Source: an uncultured Lachnospiraceae bacterium | GTDB taxonomy: Bacteria > Bacillota_A > Clostridia > Lachnospirales > Lachnospiraceae | Assembly (NCBI GenBank): GCA_902796775.1 | Contig: CADBQK010000442.1 | Location: 1 to 9,507, forward strand | Reading direction: 5' to 3' | DNA length: 9,507 nucleotides | Part shown: in pieces, positions 1-5,596 of the stretch | How positions within the stretch are numbered: position 1 is the first letter of the stretch | Layout of the letters: each line of letters begins with the position of its first letter | Translations under genes and position numbers: made by a program | Notes under the pieces: generated by a model | What the model saw: only the letters and a program-made list of their open reading frames with translations | Told to the model about the DNA's origin: nothing | Databases searched by the model: none

Positions 1-2
1 CC

Positions 3-191
3 GTGTTTATATGGCTTGCTGAAAACCTGGGAACGATCCTCGTTACGCTGGTATTGATCGTGATCGTGACCCTGATCATCCGGTATCTGATCAGAGAGAA
101 AAAACAGGGCAGATCATCATGCGGCGGGAACTGCGGTCATTGCAGTATGTGCGGAACATGCCATCAGAAAACTGCAGCTTTCGGACGATAA
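3..191 (+). CDS. FeoB-associated Cys-rich membrane protein (5' end at window edge)
   Basis: A 62-residue protein with one membrane helix (about residues 9-30), a basic stretch (REKKQGR), then a cysteine cluster: C40, C44, C47, C50 and C53. This is the layout of the small FeoB-associated Cys-rich membrane proteins often encoded right after feoB in Clostridia. They are presumed to help ferrous-iron uptake or metal handling at the inner face of the membrane, but their exact role is not established. The GTG at position 3 fits the usual N-terminus of the family (a few residues before xWLxENLGT). However, no ribosome site can be seen because the window starts here, so the gene could begin slightly upstream. 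feoB itself would lie to the left (inference). The gene is followed 12 bases later by a strong terminator, so it closes its operon. Confidence 0.8.
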   Translation: MFIWLAENLGTILVTLVLIVIVTLIIRYLIREKKQGRSSCGGNCGHCSMCGTCHQKTAAFGR

Positions 192-203
192 CCTTATCAT
201 TTC

Positions 204-241
204 AGGACCACCGGTTTGACCGATGGTCCTGTCCTGTTTTT
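204..241 (+). terminator. Intrinsic terminator after the Cys-rich gene
   Basis: AGGACCA (204-210) pairs with TGGTCCT (224-230). Inside it CGGT pairs with ACCG across a three-base loop, with one C/A mismatch between the two stems. A T-rich tail ending in TTTTT (237-241) follows. It separates the iron-related gene from the aromatic amino-acid operon, whose promoter starts 12 bases further on. Confidence 0.85.
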
Positions 242-252
242 CGAAAAAAGTG

Positions 253-281
253 TTGACAAGGAAAACGGATACTGTTAGTAT
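253..281 (+). promoter_or_regulatory. Promoter of the pheA leader/operon
   Basis: TTGACA (253-258), a 17-base spacer and TAGTAT (276-281). The -35 is a perfect match, the -10 matches five of six bases and the spacing is ideal. Transcription would start near 288, giving a leader of about 305 bases before the pheA start codon. It lies directly after the terminator of the preceding gene, as expected for the head of a new operon. Confidence 0.8.
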
Positions 282-302
282 TTTTACAAAACTGCGATAC
301 AC

Positions 303-370
303 AAAAAGGAGATCAACAGCCTTTTTTATAAGCCTGCAGTAAAGGATAAGTTTTTTTACCTTTGGCAGGC
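303..370 (+). promoter_or_regulatory. Two 5' hairpins in the pheA leader
   Basis: Hairpin A pairs AAAAAGG (303-309) with CCTTTTT (320-326). Hairpin B pairs GCCTGC (332-337) with GCAGGC (365-370) and AAAGG (341-345) with CCTTT (359-363), plus a few inner A-T pairs around a T-rich loop. Neither overlaps the leader-peptide ORF. Hairpin B is stable but is not followed by a T-run, so it does not look like a terminator. It may protect the 5' end, pause polymerase or set when the leader ribosome loads (inference). Hairpin A sequesters a good Shine-Dalgarno match (AAAGGAG, about 305-310) that has no start codon behind it at a usable distance. Confidence 0.45.
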
Positions 371-397
371 ATTTGGGAAGAGAGATACAGAATAAAA

Positions 398-490
398 ATG
401 AAACGCAGTCTTCAGTTTGCAGACATCTTCGGCTTTATGTTTTTCTTTAGCTTTACTGATACGGACAGTAAGGTTCATTCGCTATGCTGA
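398..490 (+). CDS. pheL: Phe-rich leader peptide of the pheA attenuator (30 aa)
   Basis: An ATG at 398 opens a 30-codon frame ending in TGA at 488-490. Seven codons are Phe (residues 7, 11, 13, 15, 16, 17 and 19), and residues 11-19 read FGFMFFFSF. The peptide is probably not functional as a protein. Its translation would sense charged Phe-tRNA, like E. coli PheL. Support comes from its position, between a strong promoter and a terminator in front of pheA, and from RNA pairings that are laid out as an attenuation model requires. The weak point is the ribosome site: the nearest purine run (GGGAAGAGAG, 375-384) ends 13 bases before the ATG, rather far. The symbol is used by analogy of role, not homology. 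Confidence 0.75.
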   Translation: MKRSLQFADIFGFMFFFSFTDTDSKVHSLC

Positions 491-496
491 AGATGT
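423..496 (+). promoter_or_regulatory. Anti-antiterminator stem (1:2) of the pheA attenuator
   Basis: Positions 423-433 pair with 486-496 in an unbroken 11-bp stem with one G-U pair. The 5' arm covers the codons just before and at the start of the Phe cluster; the 3' arm spans the leader stop codon. A ribosome stalled on the Phe codons at 440-448 would mask the 5' arm. The 3' arm overlaps both strands needed by the antiterminator (481-488 and 493-500), so the two folds exclude each other. Pairing was done by eye; no energy was computed. Confidence 0.6.
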
Positions 497-539
497 GAGA
501 AGACGATCAGGATTTCACATGGGGTGTGGCACATGAACC
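472..539 (+). promoter_or_regulatory. Antiterminator fold (2:3) of the pheA attenuator
   Basis: Three nested stems. GGTTCAT (472-478) pairs perfectly with ATGAACC (533-539), which is the loop of the terminator. After a 2x2 internal loop, 481-488 pairs with 523-530, the 5' arm of the terminator, in eight pairs including four G-U. Then 493-500 pairs with 513-520 in eight pairs with one G-U. The fold uses the terminator's own 5' arm and loop, so it prevents termination. A ribosome that reaches the leader stop codon (488-490) would cover its left side and free the terminator. Confidence 0.6.
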
Positions 540-560
540 GGTGCCGCACCCTTTTATTTT
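522..560 (+). terminator. Attenuator terminator upstream of pheA
   Basis: GGGTGTGGCAC (522-532) pairs with GTGCCGCACCC (541-551): eleven pairs with one G-U and an eight-base loop. TTTTATTTT (552-560) follows. It lies 33 bases before the pheA start codon, in the same direction, so it must be bypassed for pheA to be expressed. That makes it a regulatory terminator, not an end-of-operon one. Confidence 0.85.
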
Positions 561-592
561 ACGATCCGCAGGAGATCAGAACGGAGGGTATC

Positions 593-1696
593 ATGGATCT
601 GAATGAAGCAAGGGGTCAAATCAGGAATGTGGATCTGCAGATGAGAGAGCTGTTTCTGCAGAGGATGGAAGCCGTTCGTGCGGTTGCAGACTGGAAGAAA
701 GAGAGGGGGATTCCTATTGAAGACAAAGAACAGGAGAAGCGTATCATTTCAGAGCTTAGTCCTGCTGTAGAGGATGAAGCACTAAGGTCCTTCTATCTCT
801 GTTTTATCCAGGATGTCATGAATGTCAGCAAACAGTGGCAGCATCATCTTCTGAGTGGTCTTCGTGTAGCTTACAGCGGTGTGGAAGGTGCATTTGCGCA
901 TATTGCGGCGATGCGTATCTTTCCGGATGGGAAAAAGATACCCTGTCCTTCTTTTGAAGATGCCTATGGTGCTGTGGAAAGGGGCGAGTGCGATATTGCA
1001 GTACTTCCGATTGAAAACAGTTATGCAGGTGAAGTGGGACAGGTGCTGGATCTGATGTTTGCAGGAAGCCTTCATGTAAACGGAGTCTATGACCTGCCGG
1101 TTATCCAGAATCTTCTTGGACTGCCTGGTGCTCAGGCAGATCAAATCGAAACTGTGGTCAGCCATCCGCAGGCTTTGTCACAGTGCCAGCCATATATCAA
1201 GGAGCATCATTATCTTACAAGAAGTGTTTCCAATACAGCGATGGCTGCGAAAGAAGTGGCACAGGGCAATGATCTGTCTGTCGCAGCGATTGCAAGCGCG
1301 GAAACTGCTCAGCTCTATGGCCTGCAGGTGCTGGATCATGATATTAATGAGAACAGGATGAATACTACCCGCTTTGCTGTCTTTTCCAGAGTGGAATATC
1401 CCTTTGCAAACAGACGTGATAAGAGCGCATTTCTGCTCCTGTTTACAGTTAAGGATGAAGTTGGAGGGCTGGCAAAAGCGATCAACCTGATCAGTGCTTA
1501 TAATTACAATATGCGTGTACTTCGATCCAGGCCGATGCATGATCTTCCCTGGCACTATTATTTCTATGCCGAAGTGGAGGGAAATGACGGCTCCGAAAAT
1601 GGGCAGCGGATGCTCAGCGCACTGGGAGGCGTCTGCCCGATGGTGAAGGTTGTGGGACGGTATATTGCGGCTGAAAATACGCTGGCACAGGCCTGA
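593..1696 (+). CDS. pheA: Bifunctional chorismate mutase / prephenate dehydratase (P-protein)
   Basis: A 367-residue cytosolic enzyme that converts chorismate to prephenate and then to phenylpyruvate, the precursor of Phe. Residues 1-85 form an AroQ-type chorismate mutase helix bundle (R7, R24, K35, D44 and E48 sit where the E. coli active-site residues are expected; the E. coli Arg51 position appears to be Gln47). Residues 90-270 are prephenate dehydratase: VAYSGVEGAFAHIAA, PIENSYAGEV, SHPQALSQC and the catalytic TTRF at 258-261. Residues 279-358 are the ACT domain, with RSRPMHDLPW where E. coli has ESRP, so Phe feedback inhibition is likely. The ATG at 593 is chosen because GGAGGG (583-588) precedes it and the mutase domain starts there. 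An in-frame GTG at 524 lies inside the terminator stem and would add 23 unrelated residues. It is first gene of an aromatic operon and is controlled by the leader attenuator. Confidence 0.95.
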   Translation: MDLNEARGQIRNVDLQMRELFLQRMEAVRAVADWKKERGIPIEDKEQEKRIISELSPAVEDEALRSFYLCFIQDVMNVSKQWQHHLLSGLRVAYSGVEGAFAHIAAMRIFPDGKKIPCPSFEDAYGAVERGECDIAVLPIENSYAGEVGQVLDLMFAGSLHVNGVYDLPVIQNLLGLPGAQADQIETVVSHPQALSQCQPYIKEHHYLTRSVSNTAMAAKEVAQGNDLSVAAIASAETAQLYGLQVLDHDINENRMNTTRFAVFSRVEYPFANRRDKSAFLLLFTVKDEVGGLAKAINLISAYNYNMRVLRSRPMHDLPWHYYFYAEVEGNDGSENGQRMLSALGGVCPMVKVVGRYIAAENTLAQA

Positions 1697-1830
1697 GCCG
1701 GAAACGCTTTGTCGAAACGAAAGCAGCCTCTTGAGATGGAAGCAGTATAGTATTTATTTGACGTTTCCATCATAGAGATGGTTTCACTTAGCAACTGCAC
1801 AAAACCAGATCATGGTAGGAGATTATAACG
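1697..1830 (+). promoter_or_regulatory. pheA-aroF gap with two alternative hairpins
   Basis: GATGGAAGC (1735-1743) can pair with GTTTCCATC (1763-1771), nine pairs with one G-U. The same CCATC (1767-1771) can instead pair with GATGG (1777-1781) across a five-base loop. The two folds exclude each other. Neither has a T-run, so this is not a terminator, and no convincing promoter was found, so aroF is probably co-transcribed with pheA. The aroF ribosome site TAGGAG is at 1816-1821. Confidence 0.35.
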
Positions 1831-2862
1831 ATGAGAATGGATTTCAGCCGGAAGCTGCCGGATCCAATGGAAACAAAAGAAATGTATCCTCTGACAAAGG
1901 AGATAGCATCTGCTGTCAGTAAGCGGACCGCAGAGCTGATGGAGATATTTTCCGGGAAGAGTGACAGGATCGCCCTGATCATTGGTCCCTGCTCTGCTGA
2001 TAACGAGGACAGTGTGATCGATTATATCTCAAGACTTGCTCCTGTTCAGGAGAAAGTAAAAGAAAAGATCCTGATCGTCCCCAGGATCTACACAAACAAA
2101 CCCCGTACCACGGGTGATGGCTATAAGGGACTGGTCCACCAGCCGGATCCCAATGCGCAGCCGGACCTTTTCAGGGGGATCATTGCCACACGTGAGCTGC
2201 ATATGCGGGCAGTAAAGGAAACGGGACTGGCCTGTGCAGATGAGATGCTGTATCCGGAGAATTATCAATATCTGGATGATCTGCTGGGATATGTAGCAGT
2301 CGGAGCCAGGAGTGTAGAGGATCAGCAGCACCGCCTGACAGCAAGCGCGATAGAATGTCCGGTCGGGATGAAGAATCCGACCAGCGGAGATCTGACCGTT
2401 ATGATGAACGGAATCATGGCTGCACAGCACCAGCATGATTTTATCTACCGCGGATGGGAAGGGCATTCTAAAGGAAATCCCTATGCACATGCGATCCTGC
2501 GCGGATACGTAAACCAGCAGGGCGTTGCGCATCCGAATTATCACTATGAGACCCTTCTGCATCTGGAGGAGCTGTATGATCGCTGGGAACTGAAGAACCC
2601 TGCTGTGGTCATTGACTGCAATCATTCAAACAGCGGTAAGAATCCGTTTGAGCAGCCCAGGATCATGAAAGAAGTCCTGCATTCGTGCAGCTGCAGTTCC
2701 GGAATCAGAAAGCTGGTAAAGGGCTTTATGGTAGAAAGCTATATTGAGGACGGAAACCAGCCGGTAGGCGGCGGTGTATACGGGAAGAGCATTACAGACG
2801 CCTGCCTTGGCTGGGAAAAGAGCGAAAGGCTGATCTATGAAACAGCCCAGATGCTTGCATAG
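1831..2862 (+). CDS. aroF: 3-deoxy-7-phosphoheptulonate (DAHP) synthase, AroFGH type
   Basis: A 343-residue enzyme that condenses phosphoenolpyruvate and erythrose 4-phosphate to DAHP, the first step of the shikimate pathway. It follows the E. coli AroF/G/H (type I alpha) pattern: GPCSADNEDS (52-61), KPRTTGDGYKG (90-100), GARSVEDQQHR (158-168), PVGMKNPTSGDL (177-188), IDCNHSNSGK (261-270), MVESYIEDGNQ (300-310) and YGKSITDACLGWE (317-329). The four metal ligands expected from the family are present: C54, H265, E302 and D323. Length is near the family norm. The ATG at 1831 has TAGGAG nine bases upstream. Placed after pheA, it would raise flow into the pathway when Phe is short. Whether Phe, Tyr or another product inhibits it cannot be read from the sequence. 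Confidence 0.95.
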   Translation: MRMDFSRKLPDPMETKEMYPLTKEIASAVSKRTAELMEIFSGKSDRIALIIGPCSADNEDSVIDYISRLAPVQEKVKEKILIVPRIYTNKPRTTGDGYKGLVHQPDPNAQPDLFRGIIATRELHMRAVKETGLACADEMLYPENYQYLDDLLGYVAVGARSVEDQQHRLTASAIECPVGMKNPTSGDLTVMMNGIMAAQHQHDFIYRGWEGHSKGNPYAHAILRGYVNQQGVAHPNYHYETLLHLEELYDRWELKNPAVVIDCNHSNSGKNPFEQPRIMKEVLHSCSCSSGIRKLVKGFMVESYIEDGNQPVGGGVYGKSITDACLGWEKSERLIYETAQMLA

Positions 2863-3797
2863 TGAAAGGAAAAGATGATCATGACACAGGAGAAAAAGAA
2901 TCTGTGCCTGATCCGGATTTGTATATGAAAGAATTAAAAGGCAATGATTCAAATCCTGCTTATACCAATACCAGACTGATCGGAACAGCTGCTATGCTGG
3001 CAGCTTCCTTCTGTTTCTCAACGGGCGGCCTTCTAATGAAATTGATTCCATGGAATCCGCTTGCTATTAACGGTGCACGGAATCTGATTGCATCTATAGT
3101 GATCGGTCTGTATATTCATGCTGTACATCACCGGATCAAATTTAACCTGACAGTGCTGATCGGGGCTGTTTCCATGGCTGGTGTGACGACCTGTTTTGCT
3201 ATTGCTAATAAAATGACCACTGCAGGCAATACGATCATCCTGCAGTATACAGCCCCTGTCTGGATCGTTATTTTCATGTTCCTGCTGTTTGGCAAAAAGC
3301 CTGCACGGACAGAACTGATCGCGATCGTGATCGTATTTAGCGGTATCCTCTGTTTCTTTTTTGAGGGACTTTCCACCGGGAAATGGCTGGGTGATCTGAT
3401 TGCCCTGTTTTCAGGGATTTTCTATGCCGGTGTTTTCATGCTGAATAATTTCGAAAAGGGAGATGCTATTTCATCTGTTTTTTTCGGACAGCTTGCCTGC
3501 GGGATCTGCCTTTCCCCGATGGTGCTGCGTGAAACCGTGTTTACGGGCAATGTCCTGGTCTGCATATTCTTTCTGGGGGCAGTGCAGGTTGGCCTGGCTT
3601 ATATCTTCTTTACGATCAGTACCAAATACACGGATCCGATCACAGCATCCATTATCAACGCACTGGAGCCCATCCTCAATCCGGTGCTGGTAGCGGTCTT
3701 CTATGGTGAAATGCTCGGAAGGCTGTCTTTGATCGGTGCAGCTATCGTATTGTGCGGCATCATGTACTACAATCTGAGGCATAAAACAGCAGGATAG
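2862..3797 (+). CDS. EamA/DMT-family transporter, possible aromatic amino-acid exporter
   Basis: A polytopic membrane protein of 311 residues from the GTG at 2862, or 290 from the ATG at 2925. About ten hydrophobic segments form two EamA repeats, roughly residues 40-166 and 175-305. The second repeat contains TDPITASIINALEPILNPV, typical of the drug/metabolite transporter superfamily. The first residues are hydrophilic and acidic, not part of the fold. The GTG overlaps the aroF stop by one base (TAGTG), suggesting coupled translation, but no ribosome site is obvious for it. The ATG at 2925 would also give a complete transporter. Known relatives such as YddG export aromatic amino acids. With pheA and aroF upstream, efflux of Phe or a pathway intermediate is a reasonable inference, but the substrate is not shown by the sequence. 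Confidence 0.85.
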   Translation: MKGKDDHDTGEKESVPDPDLYMKELKGNDSNPAYTNTRLIGTAAMLAASFCFSTGGLLMKLIPWNPLAINGARNLIASIVIGLYIHAVHHRIKFNLTVLIGAVSMAGVTTCFAIANKMTTAGNTIILQYTAPVWIVIFMFLLFGKKPARTELIAIVIVFSGILCFFFEGLSTGKWLGDLIALFSGIFYAGVFMLNNFEKGDAISSVFFGQLACGICLSPMVLRETVFTGNVLVCIFFLGAVQVGLAYIFFTISTKYTDPITASIINALEPILNPVLVAVFYGEMLGRLSLIGAAIVLCGIMYYNLRHKTAG

Positions 3798-3879
3798 TAA
3801 AAACACATGTGATAATTGATGTATTCAGGTATCTGCCTGTAACAGATCGTAGCACGGGCAAGGTATCTATTCATTCTAT

Positions 3880-3896
3880 ACGTATGTGGTGTACGT
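3880..3896. promoter_or_regulatory. Inverted repeat upstream of the sugar-operon promoter
   Basis: ACGTA (3880-3884) and TACGT (3892-3896) form a perfect five-base inverted repeat spaced by seven bases. It is centred about 50 bases before the predicted transcription start of the sugar operon, a usual place for an activator or repressor site. It is short enough to be chance; no regulator gene is in the window. Confidence 0.25.
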
Positions 3897-3902
3897 TTGG
3901 TC

Positions 3903-3931
3903 TTGATGACAGACTGCCGCTGTGGTATAAA
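3903..3931 (+). promoter_or_regulatory. Promoter of the sugar ABC operon
   Basis: TTGATG (3903-3908), a 17-base spacer and TATAAA (3926-3931), preceded by TGG, an extended -10 (TGn). Start of transcription would be near 3938, about 78 bases before the first gene. The start falls within the left arm of the terminator-like hairpin at 3929-3986. Confidence 0.6.
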
Positions 3932-3986
3932 AAAGACAGGTCTGCTCCGGCCGGGGAATCTGACTGGCGGAAGGCTTGTCTTTTTT
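3929..3986 (+). terminator. Terminator hairpin between the aromatic and sugar operons
   Basis: AAAAAAGACA (3929-3938) pairs with TGTCTTTTTT (3977-3986), and pairing continues inward (GGTCT with AGGCT, two G-U). The centre is GC-rich (CCGGCCGG). With flanking A and T runs it should work in both directions. It can end the pheA-aroF-eamA transcript. It also sits only 29 bases before the next start codon and just after that operon's likely promoter, so it may also attenuate the sugar operon. Confidence 0.75.
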
Positions 3987-4015
3987 GTGTTCAGGATTTT
4001 CATTAGGAGTGCAGT

Positions 4016-5554
4016 ATGGAAAACAGGAATCTTATTCTTCAGATGAAAGAAATAACAAAGGAGTTCCCAGGTGTGAAAGCACTTGACAAGGTGTCTTTGA
4101 AAGTATCTGAGGGTTCGATCCATGCAATCTGCGGCGAAAATGGAGCAGGCAAGTCGACGCTGATGAATGTCCTGTCCGGAGTTTATCCGTACGGAAGTTA
4201 TGATGGACAGATTTTTTTCCGTGGGAAAGAAGTGCATTTCCGGAGTATTAAGGAGTCAGAACAGATCGGGATTGCGATCATTCATCAGGAACTGACTCTG
4301 ATTCCGGAGCTTTCGGTCACGGAAAATATTTTCCTGGGGAATGAGATCATCAGGAGGGGCCTGATAGACTGGGGAGAACAGAAACGCCGCAGTATAGAGC
4401 TTCTGGAAAAAGTAGGATTATCCATAGATCCGGATACACTGATCAAAAATCTGGGCGTAGGACAGCAGCAGCTTGTAGAGATCGCAAAAGCGCTGTCCAA
4501 GAATGTAAGTCTCCTGATTCTTGATGAGCCGACATCTGCTCTCAATGAGGATGATTCCGAAAACCTTCTTGAACTGATGCTTGGGCTTAAGAACAACGGG
4601 ATTACTTGTATCATGATCTCTCATAAATTAAATGAGATAGCAAAGATTTCCGATGCGGTCACAGTCATCCGGGACGGGTGTACAGTTGAAAGCTATCCAG
4701 TTCAGGCTGGTCATGTTGACGAGGACAAAATCATACGGGCAATGGTAGGGAGGCCTATCGCGAATCGTTACCCCCCTCATGAAGCACATCCGGGAGAAGT
4801 ATTATTTGAGGTATCCGGGTGGACGGTCGAAGATCCGAACATTCCGGGAAGAATGCTCTGCAAAAGTTCTTCTTTCTATATCAGAGAAGGAGAAATCGTT
4901 GGATTTGCTGGTTTAATGGGGTCGGGAAGAACAGAGCTGATGCGATCCCTGTTCGGAAAGAGTTACGGGATATTCCGCAGCGGATCAATCAGGATCCGGG
5001 GGAAGGAAGCCATACTGAATTCTGTGGAAGAAGCAATCAGCAGCGGCATAGCCTATGTTCCGGAAGACAGGAAGCAGCTGGGACTCAACCTGCTGGATTC
5101 TATCAGAAAAACGACAGTATCTGCCAATTTAAAGAAAATACTCAGTGGCTGGCTGCTGGATCCCGACAAAGAGCTGCAGGCAGCCCAGCAATACTGTAAA
5201 GAGCTGAGCATTAAAACGTCAGGTCCGGACGCCGGGGTCGCGACTTTGTCCGGTGGCAATCAGCAGAAAGTGGTTTTGTCCAAATGGCTGTTTACCGAAC
5301 CTTTGCTGCTCATTCTGGATGAACCTACGCGCGGAATTGATGTGGGTGCCAAATATGAGATATATAAGCTGATACATGAACTCGCCCGGCAGGGTAAGGC
5401 TATAATCATGGTTTCTTCGGAGCTCCCTGAGCTGCTCGGTGTTACGGACAGGATATATACGATCTGTGAGGGCTCTGTCACCGGAGAAGTGATGACGGGT
5501 GAGACAGATCAGGAGTCTCTGATGAAATTAATGACGAAAACTTCTGTGTCCTGA
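4016..5554 (+). CDS. mmsA: Sugar ABC transporter ATP-binding protein (MglA/XylG/GguA type)
   Basis: A 512-residue double ATPase that powers sugar uptake from the cytoplasmic face of the membrane. First domain: Walker A GENGAGKST (40-48), Q-loop Q91, signature LGVGQQQ (146-152), Walker B LLILDEP (166-172), switch H203. Second domain: degenerate P-loop GLMGSGRTE (299-307), with Arg in place of the Walker lysine; signature LSGGNQQ (411-417); Walker B (431-437); and SSEL where a switch histidine would be. One active and one degenerate site is normal for this CUT2 family. The ATG at 4016 has TAGGAG (4004-4009) before it. It is followed 42 bases later by the permease. Homologues transport xylose, galactose, arabinose or glucose; the exact sugar cannot be assigned. 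The symbol follows the multiple-monosaccharide (ChvE-GguAB) type suggested by the partner genes. Confidence 0.9.
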   Translation: MENRNLILQMKEITKEFPGVKALDKVSLKVSEGSIHAICGENGAGKSTLMNVLSGVYPYGSYDGQIFFRGKEVHFRSIKESEQIGIAIIHQELTLIPELSVTENIFLGNEIIRRGLIDWGEQKRRSIELLEKVGLSIDPDTLIKNLGVGQQQLVEIAKALSKNVSLLILDEPTSALNEDDSENLLELMLGLKNNGITCIMISHKLNEIAKISDAVTVIRDGCTVESYPVQAGHVDEDKIIRAMVGRPIANRYPPHEAHPGEVLFEVSGWTVEDPNIPGRMLCKSSSFYIREGEIVGFAGLMGSGRTELMRSLFGKSYGIFRSGSIRIRGKEAILNSVEEAISSGIAYVPEDRKQLGLNLLDSIRKTTVSANLKKILSGWLLDPDKELQAAQQYCKELSIKTSGPDAGVATLSGGNQQKVVLSKWLFTEPLLLILDEPTRGIDVGAKYEIYKLIHELARQGKAIIMVSSELPELLGVTDRIYTICEGSVTGEVMTGETDQESLMKLMTKTSVS

Positions 5555-5596
5555 GTCAAGACAGAAATCAGAGAAATATAGGGGGAGATACAGATC

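Noticed and set aside
362..391. Second promoter (TTGGCA...TACAGA) close to the leader peptide
   Set aside because: It needs an 18-base spacer and a poor -10, overlaps the stable hairpin at 332-370 and is much weaker than TTGACA-N17-TAGTAT at 253-281.
288..592. T-box riboswitch upstream of pheA
   Set aside because: The conserved AGGGTGGNACCGCG-type T-box sequence is absent. The terminator region and the Phe-rich ORF fit ribosome-mediated attenuation better.
1699..1712. Catabolite-repression (cre) site at the end of pheA
   Set aside because: GGAAACGCTTTGTC resembles the core but mismatches key flanking positions, and it lies at the 3' end of pheA, not at a promoter.
2029..2625. 198-codon ORF antisense to aroF
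   Set aside because: It lies wholly inside the well-supported aroF gene, with a composition typical of an antisense shadow and no domain or ribosome site.
3809..4006. 65-codon ORF between the EamA gene and the sugar operon
   Set aside because: It has a GTG start without ribosome site, runs through a strong terminator and a promoter, and its protein has no recognisable features.
3767..4237. Long minus-strand ORF (156 codons)
   Set aside because: It covers the 3' end of the EamA gene, the terminator and the start of mmsA, and shows no domain features; it is a shadow of coding bias on the other strand.
5260..5481. Inactive second ATPase site as a damaged gene
   Set aside because: The degenerate P-loop and missing switch histidine in the second domain are normal in MglA/RbsA/XylG-type sugar ATPases.
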